The notes under the pieces were generated by a model that saw only the letters and a program-made list of their open reading frames with translations, was not told the DNA's origin and searched no databases. The position numbers and the translations under genes are program-made. Shown here in pieces: positions 12,701-23,741 of a stretch of DNA of 64,000 bases. The DNA lies in the NCBI RefSeq assembly GCF_039555335.1, contig NC_092628.1, positions 78,866,713 through 78,930,712 on the forward strand. Direction: 5' to 3'. This DNA is from Amphiura filiformis. Its lineage: Eukaryota > Echinodermata > Ophiuroidea > Amphilepidida > Amphiuridae. The first letter of the stretch is position 1, and the number at the start of each line of letters is the position of its first letter.

Positions 12701-15700
12701 CATCATTTATATTTGCTGTGTTGCACACAATGCAAGGAGATGAATAGGATGTCATGAAATTAAGCAGTCAAGTTAGCTCAATCAATAAGGCGTTCGACTA
12801 TGGTGCAAGAGGTTGCAGGTTCGAACCCTGGTGGTGCCTAGTACGCTCTCGTGGTAGAATTGAGTTAGCTTGAAATTCCCCTGGATAAGGAACTTACTGC
12901 TAATTGTCTCGTTGTAACCTGTACGAAACTCGGGGAGCTGATCCTGGTTGCGATGGTTATTTGTGGAAAGTCTAGGGTGTGCGCTCTTGAAGCAGCAAAG
13001 TCCCTGAATTGTTGTTAAATGGTTTATGGAATGTTGTGGGGCCGTAGTGGTCAGCGACAACCTGTAAAGTGTGCTGAGGCTTGTGGATCAATGTCTAGGC
13101 ATTGTGACTGTGCGTCGCACTATAAATCACTGCGCTTTTTTTAAAAGTATGATTAATCAATAAATTGGCAGTTAAATTTATTTGTCCACAAGTTTACACA
13201 GAGTGTTCTTACCCTATTCATTTGTTCAGCATCTAATGTGATTTATTTGCAGGCCTTGATGTAGCACAGATAACCAAGACAGTTGTTGAGAATATTCGCA
13301 CCAGAGATGATACTGACCTAGGTGAGAGCACTCCAGCACTAGAAGCAGCTACATCAGAGGTATGTAACATGATATGTGGCTTCAATACATACAGGGACAG
13401 ATACAAATTAGTATCAAAATTGGTATAAAACTTTCTTAGAATTTCAAATTTAAATTTATTAATAATCAGGGTATAAAGATGCCTAATTTTACTTCGGGAT
13501 TTGTTTAAAAACAGCCAGAATCAAAATACCTGTTTGTTGCCTGGGTGATGTTCTTGTGAAATGTATATGAGCATAAGATGATCTGGAAAGTTGATTTTGT
13601 TAATTCATTTAAGATCTTGATTCCTGGCCAGTGGAAATAGTGTTACTTCTTAAACAACACATTTTATCTTCCATAAAAGCAACGGCCCTTCACTTGTAGT
13701 TGCAAACTGTAAAATCACCTACCAAGTAATTTGTTCAAATTAGAACTGTTGGATAATTAATATGTATCAAATATTTTAATACAACAGAGAAGTATCATTT
13801 CAACAAATCATAAATTTTGTATTGTGTGTCTTTTTGTATTTTAGGAGGACCGTCATAAGATAGAAGCCATTGATTGGTTGGTGTTTGACCCATCACAGAG
13901 GGCAGAAGCATTGAAGCAGAGTAATGCCATCATCAGAACATTCTTAGGTAATTACACATCTCATTCATGTCGTTCTTTGTAGTGAGAAGTAACCAGCTTT
14001 TGATTTGAGGGGGAGGCTGGGTGTTGATTCAAACATTTCTTTTACAGACCTACATATTGTCAGCCTGCTACTTTTTTTGCATAATTTTTTTTTGGTAATT
14101 TTGAGAACAAAGTACAAAATATGGTTCAAGAATGCATTAAACATATTTATTCACAAATCTTTGCACAAGAACAAATGATAATGAGACAAATGAAATGGAA
14201 TAATCCAAAATGATTAGGACAATTACCTAACTGATACATGCTTGAACCACATTTTGTTCCTTGTTCACAAAATTACAAAAAATGACTTAGGCAATTAGTG
14301 ACATGATCAAGAGAAATGAGTCAGATGTCGCTAATATTGTTTTTGAGATATTGGCAAAAACAGTGTTCAAATTCTTTTGTTTTATATTGTTTTCAGCCAT
14401 TGATAAATTGCTCATAACTCAGTAACCAGATGTCCGATTTTGATGGGGTTTGCATCAAAATGTAGCGTTCATTAACTGTCAGTGAGAAAAAAAATTAATC
14501 AACTAAATAGATCTATTTTAGAAAAAAAATCAAGGATATTTATGGTGTTGCAGTTTAAAGTTTGGCTAAAACAGGCTAGAATATTAAAAACATGTACTAT
14601 GGTGGATGTTGTTTCCTATTTAGTTGTTGTTCATCAAATTTAGTTGTACAGCATCATTTACACAGTGCAAGTTGTTATAGTGATGTTTGACTTTTTTGCA
14701 GCTTGCAAGAAGCATGATGCAGCAAGAGAGGTGTTCCAGAAGATACCAGAAGATTCCATTGATGTGATTATGCGTAACTGGCAAGCAACTGCTGGCAGTA
14801 CACAACTCACTGCAGATGATGCTAATGCCATCAGGGAGTATCTCTGCATCAAGGCATATCTGGTAAGAATCACAAGCAAATTTGTCATTTGTATGTTTGT
14901 TTCTGGTAACCACTTATGTCTGGATACTCCATTAAATCTCTCCACGCAGGTGTCGACTGCAGACAACTTTTTTTTTTGTAATTCAAAATTTCAGAATTGT
15001 ACATTTTTATGACCTTATTTGCAATCTGCCTGAAAAAGTACAAACAAGCCTAGTATTTTTTTAGTGGTTGTTGAGATAGCTCTTGATATTTTGAGAAAAT
15101 ATCTCAAAACTTTGGACTTTGTATGTTGAAGCCTATGGCTAGCATGCAGGGCATTAAATGCAGGACTTTCATTGCATGCTAGTCAATTAAACTTATTCAG
15201 ATAGGGTATATCATAAATCCTCTCAATATGTATGTTATGTTTCAATACTGACTATACAAATGTGGCAATATTCAGATTTGTATGCAGTAAAGATAAATTG
15301 ATCCTTAAATCATGACTTCAGAGCCGCAATCATCACCCTAAACAAACCATTTACTAATTTGAAGCATAAATGGGTTATGAAAAATATAAATTCAAGGCTG
15401 TAAGTTTGCAGAATTAATCCTGATTTCAACTATTTTTCATTTCCTGTATTGGAAAATAGTGGTTTTCAACATTCGTTTAAGTATTTCAGTAGTTTACCAC
15501 AGCAGCTGAAGGGACTATCCCAGCATGCACTGCAGTGTACCTGTCTGCTCTTTAGCATATGTATACAAAAATGAGACCTGGATAGTTTCACAATACATTA
15601 AGGATCATATTTTTCAAACTTAAGTCTACTCTAAGCACCCCTGATTTAAGTGAGTAATTGATAGTTGAAATGAGGAATTTTGTGTACGTTTTCAATGGCC

Positions 15701-18700
15701 CGTGCAGTTCTATGATGGTATCTCAAAGCATGATGGGATACTCGTATCAGCTGCTGTAGTAGTTTCCATTGACACCTACTTACATCCATTTTGAATGCAA
15801 CTTTGTAACTTATTGAGCTGTATTGGTTTCTTTCCTTCCAGAGTGCTCTTAGTACCTTCAATGACTGGTTTGGACATTACCATAACAAGCGGCCAACACC
15901 TCCCATCTTGCCTGATAGAGCAAACTTTCATGAAAAAGTCCGCTATGAACATGAGCAGAAAGAACATGAGGTAGGTCAAGTTTGATGCAAATAATTTAGA
16001 TATGATGGGTTACTGACCATTTTTTGCTGTCTTGAATAGGCATGTGGAAACTAGAAAAGCATAAAAAAATTGTAGACATAAATTTTAGATATTGGTAGAG
16101 CATCGGAGCCCCTCTACTAATGGTCTAGGGTTCAAGTCCCTACACAGGCAGATACGTCTGGAGTTTTTCTTTGGCGTATCTGACTATACATATAATGTTA
16201 ATGTTAATTTTCTGGTGTGCAATGTGGGTTTCTTTCTTCATTTTGGAAGATAAGTTGAGAAATCTGACATTTGATGTGCTATTTTCATACTGTTGTAGAA
16301 TAATGTATTTAGTTTGTTTTCGATGTTGAACTTTACAAGGTTGATATTGTACAGGCCAAGGGTATTGTACATTTGAAATTTCTGTCAAGGAAATAAGATA
16401 TGATACAGAATTGAATATCAGCATTTCTTGATCTCAAAAATCTTTTAGGGAAACCATTCTATTTCAGTTTGTAATCTTAATTTCTCTCTCTTTTTTTAGA
16501 TGGAGTTGGAGCATTGGCAACAGGCACTGAATGTGTTGAGTCAAGGAGTTGTTGACAATATCAATAATGTACTACTGTTTGTTGATGGTGGCTGGATGGT
16601 AGACCAAAGAACTGTAAGTACAATGACTCATTTGAGTTATCCAATCAGCCATCTATATCAGCTCTTAATTTATTGCACCAGATGTGGTGGCGAATTTAGA
16701 TTGAAGACCACAATTAAACATGCTTGAAATGTCTCCAATGTATACTTCAAACAAATCATCAATCTTCAGTTGTCAGTTCACTGGAAAGTATTCACTGGCA
16801 GCAAATGGTTCATGTTCATGAACCTGAGGTGAATTTCAATAACATTTATTACACATTGTAAGTCCTTAACCCATCTTTAAGTCTCAACCCCATCCTAACT
16901 AATCAATAGGATTTGTAGGTTACAGTTATGACAGCTTTGAACTTATAATGGGGTTTTTAAACGATGTAAGTTTACATCGTAAATACGTGTCCAATATTTT
17001 GATCAATGTGATTATCAAAGAAGAACCAATTAGTACTGACTATTTCTTTTTGTATTTGTTGATGTTAATAGGATGGTGAGGTGGATGAATCGAGACAGGA
17101 ACAACTCGAAGGTCTGCGTCAACTCTGTATCCCTATGCTGTGTGTGATACTACACACAGTGCTGCATACCACAGGACGATATAGAGAGTGTGTGGCATTA
17201 GCCGATACAATAGCATCAGAACAATATGAGTTATACAAGGTAAGTTTACTTAATATCTATTGACAACTCTGTATCCCTATGCTGTGTGTGATACTACACA
17301 CAGTGCTGCATACCACAGGACGATATAGAGAGTGTGTGGCATTAGCCGATACAATAGCATCAGAACAATATGAGTTATACAAGGTAAGTTTACTTAATAT
17401 CTATTGACAACTCTGTATCCCTATGCTGTGTGTGATACTACACACACCCCTACATACCACAGGACGATATAGAGAGTGTGTGGCATTAGCCGATACAATA
17501 GCATCAGAACAATATGAGTTATACAAGGTAAGTTTACTTATTATATATTGACAACTCTGTATCCCTATGCTGTGTGTGATACTACACACAGTGTTGCATA
17601 CCACAGGACGATACAGAGAGTGTGTGGCATTAGCCGATACAATAGCATCAGAACAATATGAGTTATACAAGGTAAGTTTACTTAATATCCATTGACAACT
17701 CTGTATCCCTATGTTGTGTGTGATACTACACACAGTGTTGCATACCACAGGACCATATAGAGAGTGTGTGGCATTAGCTGATACAATAGCATCAGAACAA
17801 TATGAGTTATACAAGGTAAGTTTACTTAATATCCATTGACAACTCTGTATCCCTTATGTTGTGTGTAATACTACACACAGTGCTGCATACCACAGGACGG
17901 TATAGAGAGTGTGTGGCATTAGCTGATACAATAGCATCAGAACAATATGAATTAAAATACATGGTGTCCCAAAAAAAAGAGGCCCCTCATTGCACCCTCT
18001 TTTTCTCCTATTTCTGAAAGGTTGATTAAATATATTATGTAAACAAACCTTTAATAGTTAGCTTCATTAAACCAAAACAATTATTTCAATCGGCTCACAA
18101 CTTTTGAAGATATGCCCTTTTGAATAAAAGTACCCGTTTTTCACTCTGTCCACGGATAGCAAACAGAGTGGTTGGGAATGAATCATGCTGTGTAGTGGCC
18201 TGCACGATCACCAGACCTCACACCACTTGATTTTTTTCCGTTGTGGCTAAATCCAAGATTTTCGCAAACGTATTACTGAATGCATTCGCAAGTATCCGGT
18301 GCACAAGGATGGTACGCAACGCAATTGATGCAATGAGGACCAGGGCTGAAACCTGTATTCGCCAAGGAGGCACCAGGTAGAGGGCAGAGCAGCACAGTAA
18401 ACTCACTTCAGAAGAACCAAAGACAAACCAAACAGCCTTTTAGGGCTACCTTTTATCCTAAAAAGAGAATGAATTATGTTGTAAATAAAAAAAAAAGAAG
18501 CAAGAAACAACAAAATAAGAAAGTAAGAAACACGATAAAACAAAAAGGCATAAATAACCAAGAAAAAATAAGTAATTGCAAGTAAAGCAAAAGAAGTCCC
18601 ATTCGGCATCCATTTTACCCACAAATTAATGACACTATTAACAAAATCCATTGCCCATAAACCCACTGGAAAAAAAGTTATCATTGAGGAATGTTTCATA

Positions 18701-19292
18701 TTCATGCATGGTATGTGTACTCCTTTTCAATCTTTGAAGTAGCCAAACCTTCTCCGTGGACAGAGTGAAAAATGGGTACATTTCTTAAAAAGAGCATATC
18801 TTCAAAAGTTGTGAGCCGATTGATATAATGGTTTTGGTTTATTAAAGCTAACGACTCAAGGTTTCTTTACATACCAAAATATATTTGATCAACTTTCAGA
18901 AATAGGAGAAAAAGAGGGCACAATGAGGGGCCTCTTTTTTTGGGGACACCCTGTACAAAGAAAGTTTACTTAGTATCCATTGACAACTCTGTATCCCTAT
19001 GCTGTGTGTGATAGTACATACAGTGCTGCATATTGAAGTATGAGGAGAATCATTGTTTACCAAAATTATAGGCCTTGTTTATAGCACTAGCCAAGGAAAT
19101 ACACAAAAGACTTGAACATAACACATACCCACTATTTGAGTAATGTAATGAACTAACTCTGTTTTCTTGACCTTTGACCTGTAGGTGTTCAGTCGCGCAG
19201 AGCTTCAAGAGTTGCTTGGCAAAATGCGAGAGTCGTCCCTGCATCTTCTGGACCAAGACCTGGATCCCTTGGGATATGAGATATCTTCATGA
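714..19292 (+). CDS. NUP107: NUP107, nuclear pore Y-complex (Nup107-160) scaffold nucleoporin; 5'-partial, 21 exons
   Basis: Spliced by eye using GT/AG sites and unbroken phase. Exons: 714-818, 1002-1096, 1794-1968, 2671-2827, 4641-4776, 5467-5627, 6758-6884, 9113-9266, 9868-10013, 10606-10751, 11072-11190, 11349-11506, 11942-12038, 12343-12396, 13253-13359, 13845-13947, 14702-14862, 15842-15970, 16500-16613, 17072-17239, 19185-19292 (TGA). Together they give about 905 residues; human NUP107 has 925. Diagnostic stretches shared with the human protein as I remember it include [10 protein letters not shown]-like ([13 protein letters not shown]), LDPDAPIR-like ([13 protein letters not shown]), [47 protein letters not shown] and the C-terminal [13 protein letters not shown]. 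The protein is an alpha-helical solenoid of the nuclear pore outer ring; its C-terminal part binds NUP133 (family knowledge). Exon 1 starts in mid-codon (needs one upstream base), so the initiator exon lies left of the window or was not recognised in 1-713. Exons 7 and 20 are the sources of tandem arrays in introns 7 and 20. Confidence 0.96.
2000..2164 (+). mobile_element. tRNA-derived SINE (5' part), interrupted by a MITE
   Basis: A pol III type A-box-like word (TGGTTAGGGCG, about 2013) and a B-box-like word (GTTCAAACCC, about 2055) have tRNA spacing. They are followed by the non-tRNA body TTGTGTCCTTGGGCAAGACACTTTATC and a GTGTATAATGGGGA word typical of deuterostome tRNA-SINEs. The body appears to resume after the MITE at 2382 and run to about 2450. 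It is in NUP107 intron 3. Not a tRNA gene: the cloverleaf stems do not close. Confidence 0.7.
2165..2373. mobile_element. hAT-like MITE nested in a SINE
   Basis: The ends are inverted repeats: CAGGGCTTTAGCTAGG on the left and, read on the other strand, CAGGGTGTTAGCTAGCC on the right. They are flanked by 8-bp near-identical target duplications, GTCATGTC (2157-2164) and GTCATATC (2374-2381). An 8-bp duplication with CAGGG ends fits the hAT superfamily. It has no transposase; length about 209 bp. Confidence 0.75.
3327..3415. repeat. 30-bp tandem repeat, three copies
   Basis: Copies of CTCCTTGCGCTGCTTTCTCC followed by ACAAATATAT start at about 3327, 3358 and 3388. They lie in NUP107 intron 4 (2828-4640). 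The rest of that intron shows no gene or recognised element. Confidence 0.8.
6101..6451. mobile_element. Palindromic (foldback) MITE, about 350 bp
   Basis: Both ends read inward as AGAGTACNGAAGTG, with a TGA(C)TGACATCAC-like block, TTTTTTGCATTTCAGC and GATGAAAAACATCCACAGTC. The arms extend about 140 bp each with mismatches. It lies in NUP107 intron 6. No ORF. The target duplication is unclear (TA or TAT), so the superfamily is not assigned. Confidence 0.75.
6793..8675 (+). repeat. NUP107 exon-7/donor tandem array: 15 copies of a 125-129 bp unit
   Basis: The first copy is the 3' 92 bp of exon 7 plus its donor and about 33 bp of intron 7. Fourteen more copies follow in the intron, starting at 6918, 7043, 7168, 7293, 7422, 7547, 7672, 7799, 7924, 8049, 8174, 8301, 8426 and 8553. 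Each keeps the codons for [19 protein letters not shown] and a donor-like AAG|GTATGT, then TGTATGTACTATGGG and a (GT)n run. Length differences (125, 127, 129) come from the GT run. No copy carries the exon's acceptor, and read-through from any donor meets stops, so the 60-70 codon open frames here are not separate genes. Copies are nearly identical, so amplification is recent. The last copy lacks about 8 bp (CCACTTGC). Confidence 0.95.
12769..13144 (+). mobile_element. Full-length tRNA-derived SINE, about 375 bp
   Basis: A-box-like TTAGCTCAATCAATAAGGCG and a strong B-box GGTTCGAACCC (12819-12829) are followed by a long unrelated body and a terminal run of T. It lies in NUP107 intron 14. The body words GCTTGAAATTC..CTGGAT and CGGGGAGCTGA recur in a decayed copy at 62.6 kb. 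Not counted as a tRNA gene because it continues far past the tRNA region and lacks a matching acceptor stem. Confidence 0.82.
16085..16260 (+). mobile_element. tRNA-derived SINE fragment of a second family
   Basis: TGGTAGAGCATCGG (A-box-like, about 16093) and GGGTTCAAGTCCC (B-box, about 16128) are followed by CAGGCAGATACGTCTGG and a body containing TGGTGTGCAATGTGGGTTTC. It lies in NUP107 intron 18. The right end is not defined by a clear tail. Confidence 0.6.
17120..19035 (+). repeat. NUP107 exon-20/donor tandem array: seven copies of a 144-bp unit, split by a transposon
   Basis: CAACTCTGTATCC marks copy starts at 17120 (real exon 20), 17264, 17408, 17552, 17696, 17840 and 18984, all exactly 144 bp apart once the 17960-18953 insertion is removed. 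Each unit is the last 120 bp of exon 20, its AAG|GTAAGT donor and about 24 bp of intron. No copy has an acceptor. Read-through meets an in-frame TGA just after the donor. Copy 6 has lost its donor (AAAGAAAG in place of AAGGTAAG, split by the insertion) and copy 7 is truncated. The long opposite-strand open frame across the array is only a shadow of the 144-bp (48-codon) period. Confidence 0.95.
17960..18953 (+). mobile_element. Tc1/mariner-superfamily DNA transposon remnant with long terminal inverted repeats
   Basis: The ends CATGGTGTCCC and GGGACACCCTG are inverted and flanked by TA on both sides (17958-17959 and 18954-18955), the target duplication of Tc1/mariner. The inverted repeats run about 200 bp each. 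Inside, around 18195-18250, a short frame encodes [14 protein letters not shown], the conserved block around the last catalytic Asp of mariner-type transposases. Only that C-terminal scrap is seen, so the copy is deleted and non-autonomous. It is inserted in copy 6 of the exon-20 array and so is younger than the array. Confidence 0.88.
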
Positions 19293-20895
19293 TTCAGCAG
19301 TGTAATATGAACTTTGTATGAAACATCCAAAAGTTGAACTCTATCTGCTTGAGTATGAAGTCATTGCAGTCATCTACAACTTGAGTTTTACAGGAGTGAT
19401 TTAGGCTTATATACTGTATTGTTTGTAATAGTCACACCTCTAATAAATGCCTCTGTATTGATTGTTTCGATGAAATCATGTCCAAAATACAAAAAAAAAA
19501 TTCCATGCCATCCATTAAATTGCACCTATATACCTACTATCTACCGATAATGGCCCCTATTACTTCAGATAGTTGCTGTTTACAGCAGCGGCCACCTGTT
19601 ATTGAAGTCGGCATTTTGTTGTGTGTTGGCTCTATTTAAATACAGGAGCACAGATGGTTTTGGACATTGGCATAAATTCTAGGGTATTCATCCCCCAATA
19701 TTGTGATGAAGGGGGATGGTCCATACAACCATCCTCTCAGTGTTGACGCCCAGACATATGCGTGTGTTTTTGACCATATGAAGCTCATTTTAGCATTAAA
19801 ATTTTCAATTTTCTTGCAGTTTGTGCAAATTTGTTACAATTTGCATCATATTTGGGCTTCAAAATGCCCACAAAATTTTGCATGTTTCCAGTGCATTTGT
19901 ATCATAGGTGCTGGATTCTATCTACTTCAGGAATTTTTGACCAATCCCGCGTGTTTAATACAAACAATATGGTATCTGTAAAGAGTGCCGCTCTTGTTTG
20001 TGATGTTAACAAGAAATGCACAATGTGTAATATTTTTGTAATATTTTCTTAACTGCACTCCTGAAGGACAAATACTTGAAGCCCAACTGCTATTTTCAAA
20101 ACAGAAACTCTTTGACCTACAATAATTGCAACTTCATACTTACAGCCAAAAATGATAAGGGGTATATACCTGTAAGTTTTTGGTACATTATGCTAAGAAT
20201 ATTCTTTACAATATTCCACTTGCTCTTTAGAAATTATCATTCGTGTAAGGATCTTGTATGCATTTTCACAGATTTCTTTTGTTGGGTGCCAATTATTTGA
20301 TGGTGAATGTGGTCTAGGAAGCTGTTCCGTGTCAATGCATTTTGTTATTGTCATATTGTGTCAGTTGGACAGGTGCTTGGACACTGACATGTGTAGAGTA
20401 TTGAAGTAATCCTGTGTGTAATTTTGGAAAATGTTTATGGACAGGATTTTAAGATATGACCTTGTGAAAAATTTCTTTTTGATCCCAGTTTATTTACAAT
20501 AAAGTAACAGGAAATAGTTGACAGGTTAAACAGGGCATGTGAACGAACTGGAAACGAACATTGACTGAAGTGAAATTTGAAACAAAGTTTATGTTCTATT
20601 ACACCAAAACAGCAAGATAATGATCAGCTTAGCTATAATTGTTATGCAAAACAATAAATCTTTCAAAACAAATTAGGTCCATCTGTTTGATGGATTTCAT
20701 ATCATGATTTACCGGCTTATGAAGCCAATGTAAAGATTGAAATGTTGAAGACAATAACTGGTCGCAACTTTCAGGTTCAAATTATGAGAAATAAGTTTTG
20801 TATTAATAGCGTGTATAGTTTGTATGTATTATCATTCCAAGAATGATATCTAAATGTTGAAACAGGTCTTTCTTGGACAAATAAAGTCAAGAAAA
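19293..20895 (+). other. Probable NUP107 3' UTR and poly(A) signals
   Basis: Non-coding AT-rich DNA follows the stop. Hexamers AATAAA occur at about 19442, 20502, 20652 and 20880. Which is used cannot be decided from sequence. The last one (AAATAAAGTCAAG) is followed by a T/G-containing stretch and marks a reasonable end for the longest transcript. Confidence 0.45.
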
Positions 20896-23741
20896 AGTCA
20901 ATTATTTTATGTGTTATATGTCAGTGTGTGCAATTGTATGGAATTCTGACAGTGTTGACAGTAGGCCTACTCGATTATTAAATATTGTTGGTCTTTATCA
21001 AGGGCGTCAATTCTGGCGAAGGGACATCCCCCCATTTTTCAAGGGGGCACAATATGAAATGAACCCTGCCCCCCCCCCCCTACACACACCCACCCCTACA
21101 CACATTTTGGCAACTAATCCAAGTCACAAGCACAAGGTTTGATTCCAAGCAAGCACAAAATTATAGTCGGTTTTTTAAATATGCACAAAATGGCTTCAAT
21201 GGGGACTTAATTTTGAACATATTTCTATTTTTGAGGGGCACATCACCCTTCAGACGCCACCTGTTGTGTCGTCCAAGTCACATTTTGAAGTCCGCTAAAA
21301 TTGAGGCATCTGAGGGTGGGCACTACAGTCCACTTTAAAACGACCCCCCCCCCCCACACACACACACACACAAACTTTTCAAGACTGATTGACGACCGAC
21401 CCTGGGTCCTTCTGTAAAAGTAGGCAAAAAGGTATTGGTCTTTCTCTTGTGTTTCTGAAGTTTCTAAATGTTGGAGTCATTTTGGAGAAAACTTGTCATC
21501 TCCATCATGTTCTTTATCTTCATTGTCGAGTAATACCAGGCTTAATTAATCTTGATCCTTTTAAAAAATTACATTTTTCACATTTAACAGTCCTTACAGT
21601 AAACTTTATAAATCTAATGCTCTAGTGTATATAGCTGGAAGGAAAAGCCGACTGCCATCATATGAAAAATTGGACCTTTAGTATTGAAGATATGCATGAA
21701 GTTTCCCAAAAGGCATCAAATTTGTAGGTATTTTGGGAAACGTAATGTATATCATCAATAGGAAAGGTAAAAATTTGCATATGATGGTCGGCTTTTTATA
21801 CCTTTGAGGACAGTCAAATGTCAAAAATGTTGATTTTTAAGAATTTGACATAAAAATTTGTATTATATCGCGAATTTCGAAAAATCAAAATTATTTGATA
21901 TCAGAAGGACATTCCTCGTATTCAGAATGCAATTTTATGTGACTGATGTGCTCGCAGGTCCCATAAAAAATATTGTGCAAAGGTGGGTGACCGAGCCCTT
22001 AACCTAAATGACTATTATTGGTCGGGTGCGAACCACACGAAACGGTATAAAACATTCAGCATCTAAACGTTCTCATAGTAGCTTTAAAAAAGTTCCAAAT
22101 GTCCAGGGGCGTATCCAAAGGGTACGCGGGTTTTTGTTAACCTAAAAGCAGCCTATTTTTTTGGGCTAATTTCTGTCATTCGGCCCCTGATGTCACTCAA
22201 AGTTATTAAAATGAATTATGCCTAAAGATAAATTACTTTTAACGCAAACGGATAGTTCTACCACCAAAGGAATTAATGAATGAAAAATAAAGTAGGCCCA
22301 AAAAAAGTGAATGACACGGAGTACTTTGAATCATCTCAAATGAAGGATGTTGTCATTAATGAAAATGGGGACACTGTCCTTCTTGGTGACAATGATAACC
22401 ATCAATACTTCATAGTCTACTGTTAAGCAACGATATTCGTCAAAACTGTTGAACAGTGTCCTAAATCAATCATTTTGAAGACCCCCCCCCTAGCAATATA
22501 AAAGCTGAGAAAGGATGAGAGAAAACAAAATTGTAGGCCTTAAATTTAACGCCCGATCATCAAGTTTATTCAAGTACACCTGGATAGCGGCCAGTTTAAT
22601 TTTCAAATGTTTCTCATCATAAAAGTCTAAGAACCTGATGTAACCTTTCTGTTTATGCTTTGTCTAATGTTCCGATAAGAAAAGTCCAGGAGTTCAACTT
22701 ACTTTATTCATGTTACCGTATTATAAATAGTCTTACTCCAATCAGTGCAAGACAGATTTCGTGGCGTGATTTCTGATAAACGCTCTGGACTAGAAATAAC
22801 ATTTGTCATAAAAATGAACGACTACCCGCACCCCCCTTCCACATTTAAAAAAAAATAAAACTGAGAAAAAATCCACTTTTTGGTCGGTGTTCAAAAGGTC
22901 CAAAATAGCACTTTTTAGAACTAAAAAATCTGCGCAAATGCACTTTTTATTTGAAAAAGGGTCCATTTTTTGAAGTCCAGCACAGTCCCCATATTAAAAA
23001 TCCAGTGTATGGGCTTGCGACTACCTATATGTAATAAATTGCTGACAAAATATCTTGCATAAATGTTTGCAAAAATTTTTTATTATAACATTTTGGCAAT
23101 ATTTTACATTTTAACAATTAAATGTTGTTGTAGGCCTATTGTTGTAATGGGTTTTTTTTTTTTTGTTCATTGTTTTTTTTGTTGTTGGTTTTTTTTTCTA
23201 ACGCTTGAAAATGTTTGCATGCATAAGCGACAACGTTTTGAAGAAACGTTTTGGCTGGTACATGCAGTATTTAGTTGGTATACATTCCTCGTTTCTAATG
23301 AGGCGCAATTAGTTTGACCTGGTTCAGTAAAGGCTCTTCGGGTTACTAAATTGAACGCAATTTGACCCGATGTTAATTACAACTAACTTCTGTTTGGACT
23401 AATTTGCTGAAATTGCTGCTGTCGCCTCATAGGTCTATGACGTCATTGCGGGCTAAAATTAAAGTTTCAAGATAAATCTGGAACTACCAACATTACCCGT
23501 TATGGATCTGGCATCATGTATAGGCCTACACGTCCATTGCGTGCTCTTCATCATAGTTTTAGTTTAAAATTGGATAGTTGTTAGTCAGTTTGGGATGCCA
23601 AGTTTGCGATCATCAAACCGAGAACAATTTAATCTATCCCGGCATTGATGACCCATTGAAAGGGTCATCATAAAATTCCAAAGCCAAAAAGGGTTGAAAC
23701 GTGAAATTTTGAAACACCACCATCACCAGCAAAACTCTACT
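20896..23741. other. Intergenic DNA, no gene seen
   Basis: It contains C-rich low-complexity runs (about 21068-21110; about 21344-21372, C-run followed by CA repeats; a C-run near 22482) and T-rich runs near 23150-23200. It also holds the TTAA foldback element listed separately. Open frames of up to 84 codons are scattered and have no exon signals or recognisable similarity. Confidence 0.6.
21580..22002. mobile_element. Truncated TTAA foldback element, same superfamily as the 58.0 kb copy
   Basis: The right half reads, on the minus strand from TTAA at 21999-22002, GAGCACATCAG..AAATTGCATTCTGAATACGA..TTCTGATATCAAATAATTTT. The same words are found in the arms of the 58009-58658 element. The centre contains the inverted pair ATTGAAGATATG / CATCAATAGG-like and TTTCCCAAAA / TTTTGGGAAA. 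The left arm is missing its outer part, so the copy is 5'-truncated. Confidence 0.65.

Noticed and set aside
12771-12845. Candidate tRNA gene
   Set aside because: A and B boxes are good, but the acceptor stem does not pair and the sequence continues as a SINE body.
17401-17814. Minus-strand 137-codon repetitive open frame
   Set aside because: It results from the 144-bp (48-codon) period of the exon-20 array and is antisense to conserved NUP107 codons.
18403-18705. Minus-strand 100-codon hydrophobic open frame inside the mariner-type element
   Set aside because: The real transposase scrap is on the plus strand at about 18195-18250. This frame comes from A-rich filler read in antisense.
22000-23600. 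Possible large transposon or viral fossil in the 22-23.6 kb intergenic stretch
   Set aside because: No reverse transcriptase, integrase, capsid or polymerase motif and no long terminal repeats could be seen.
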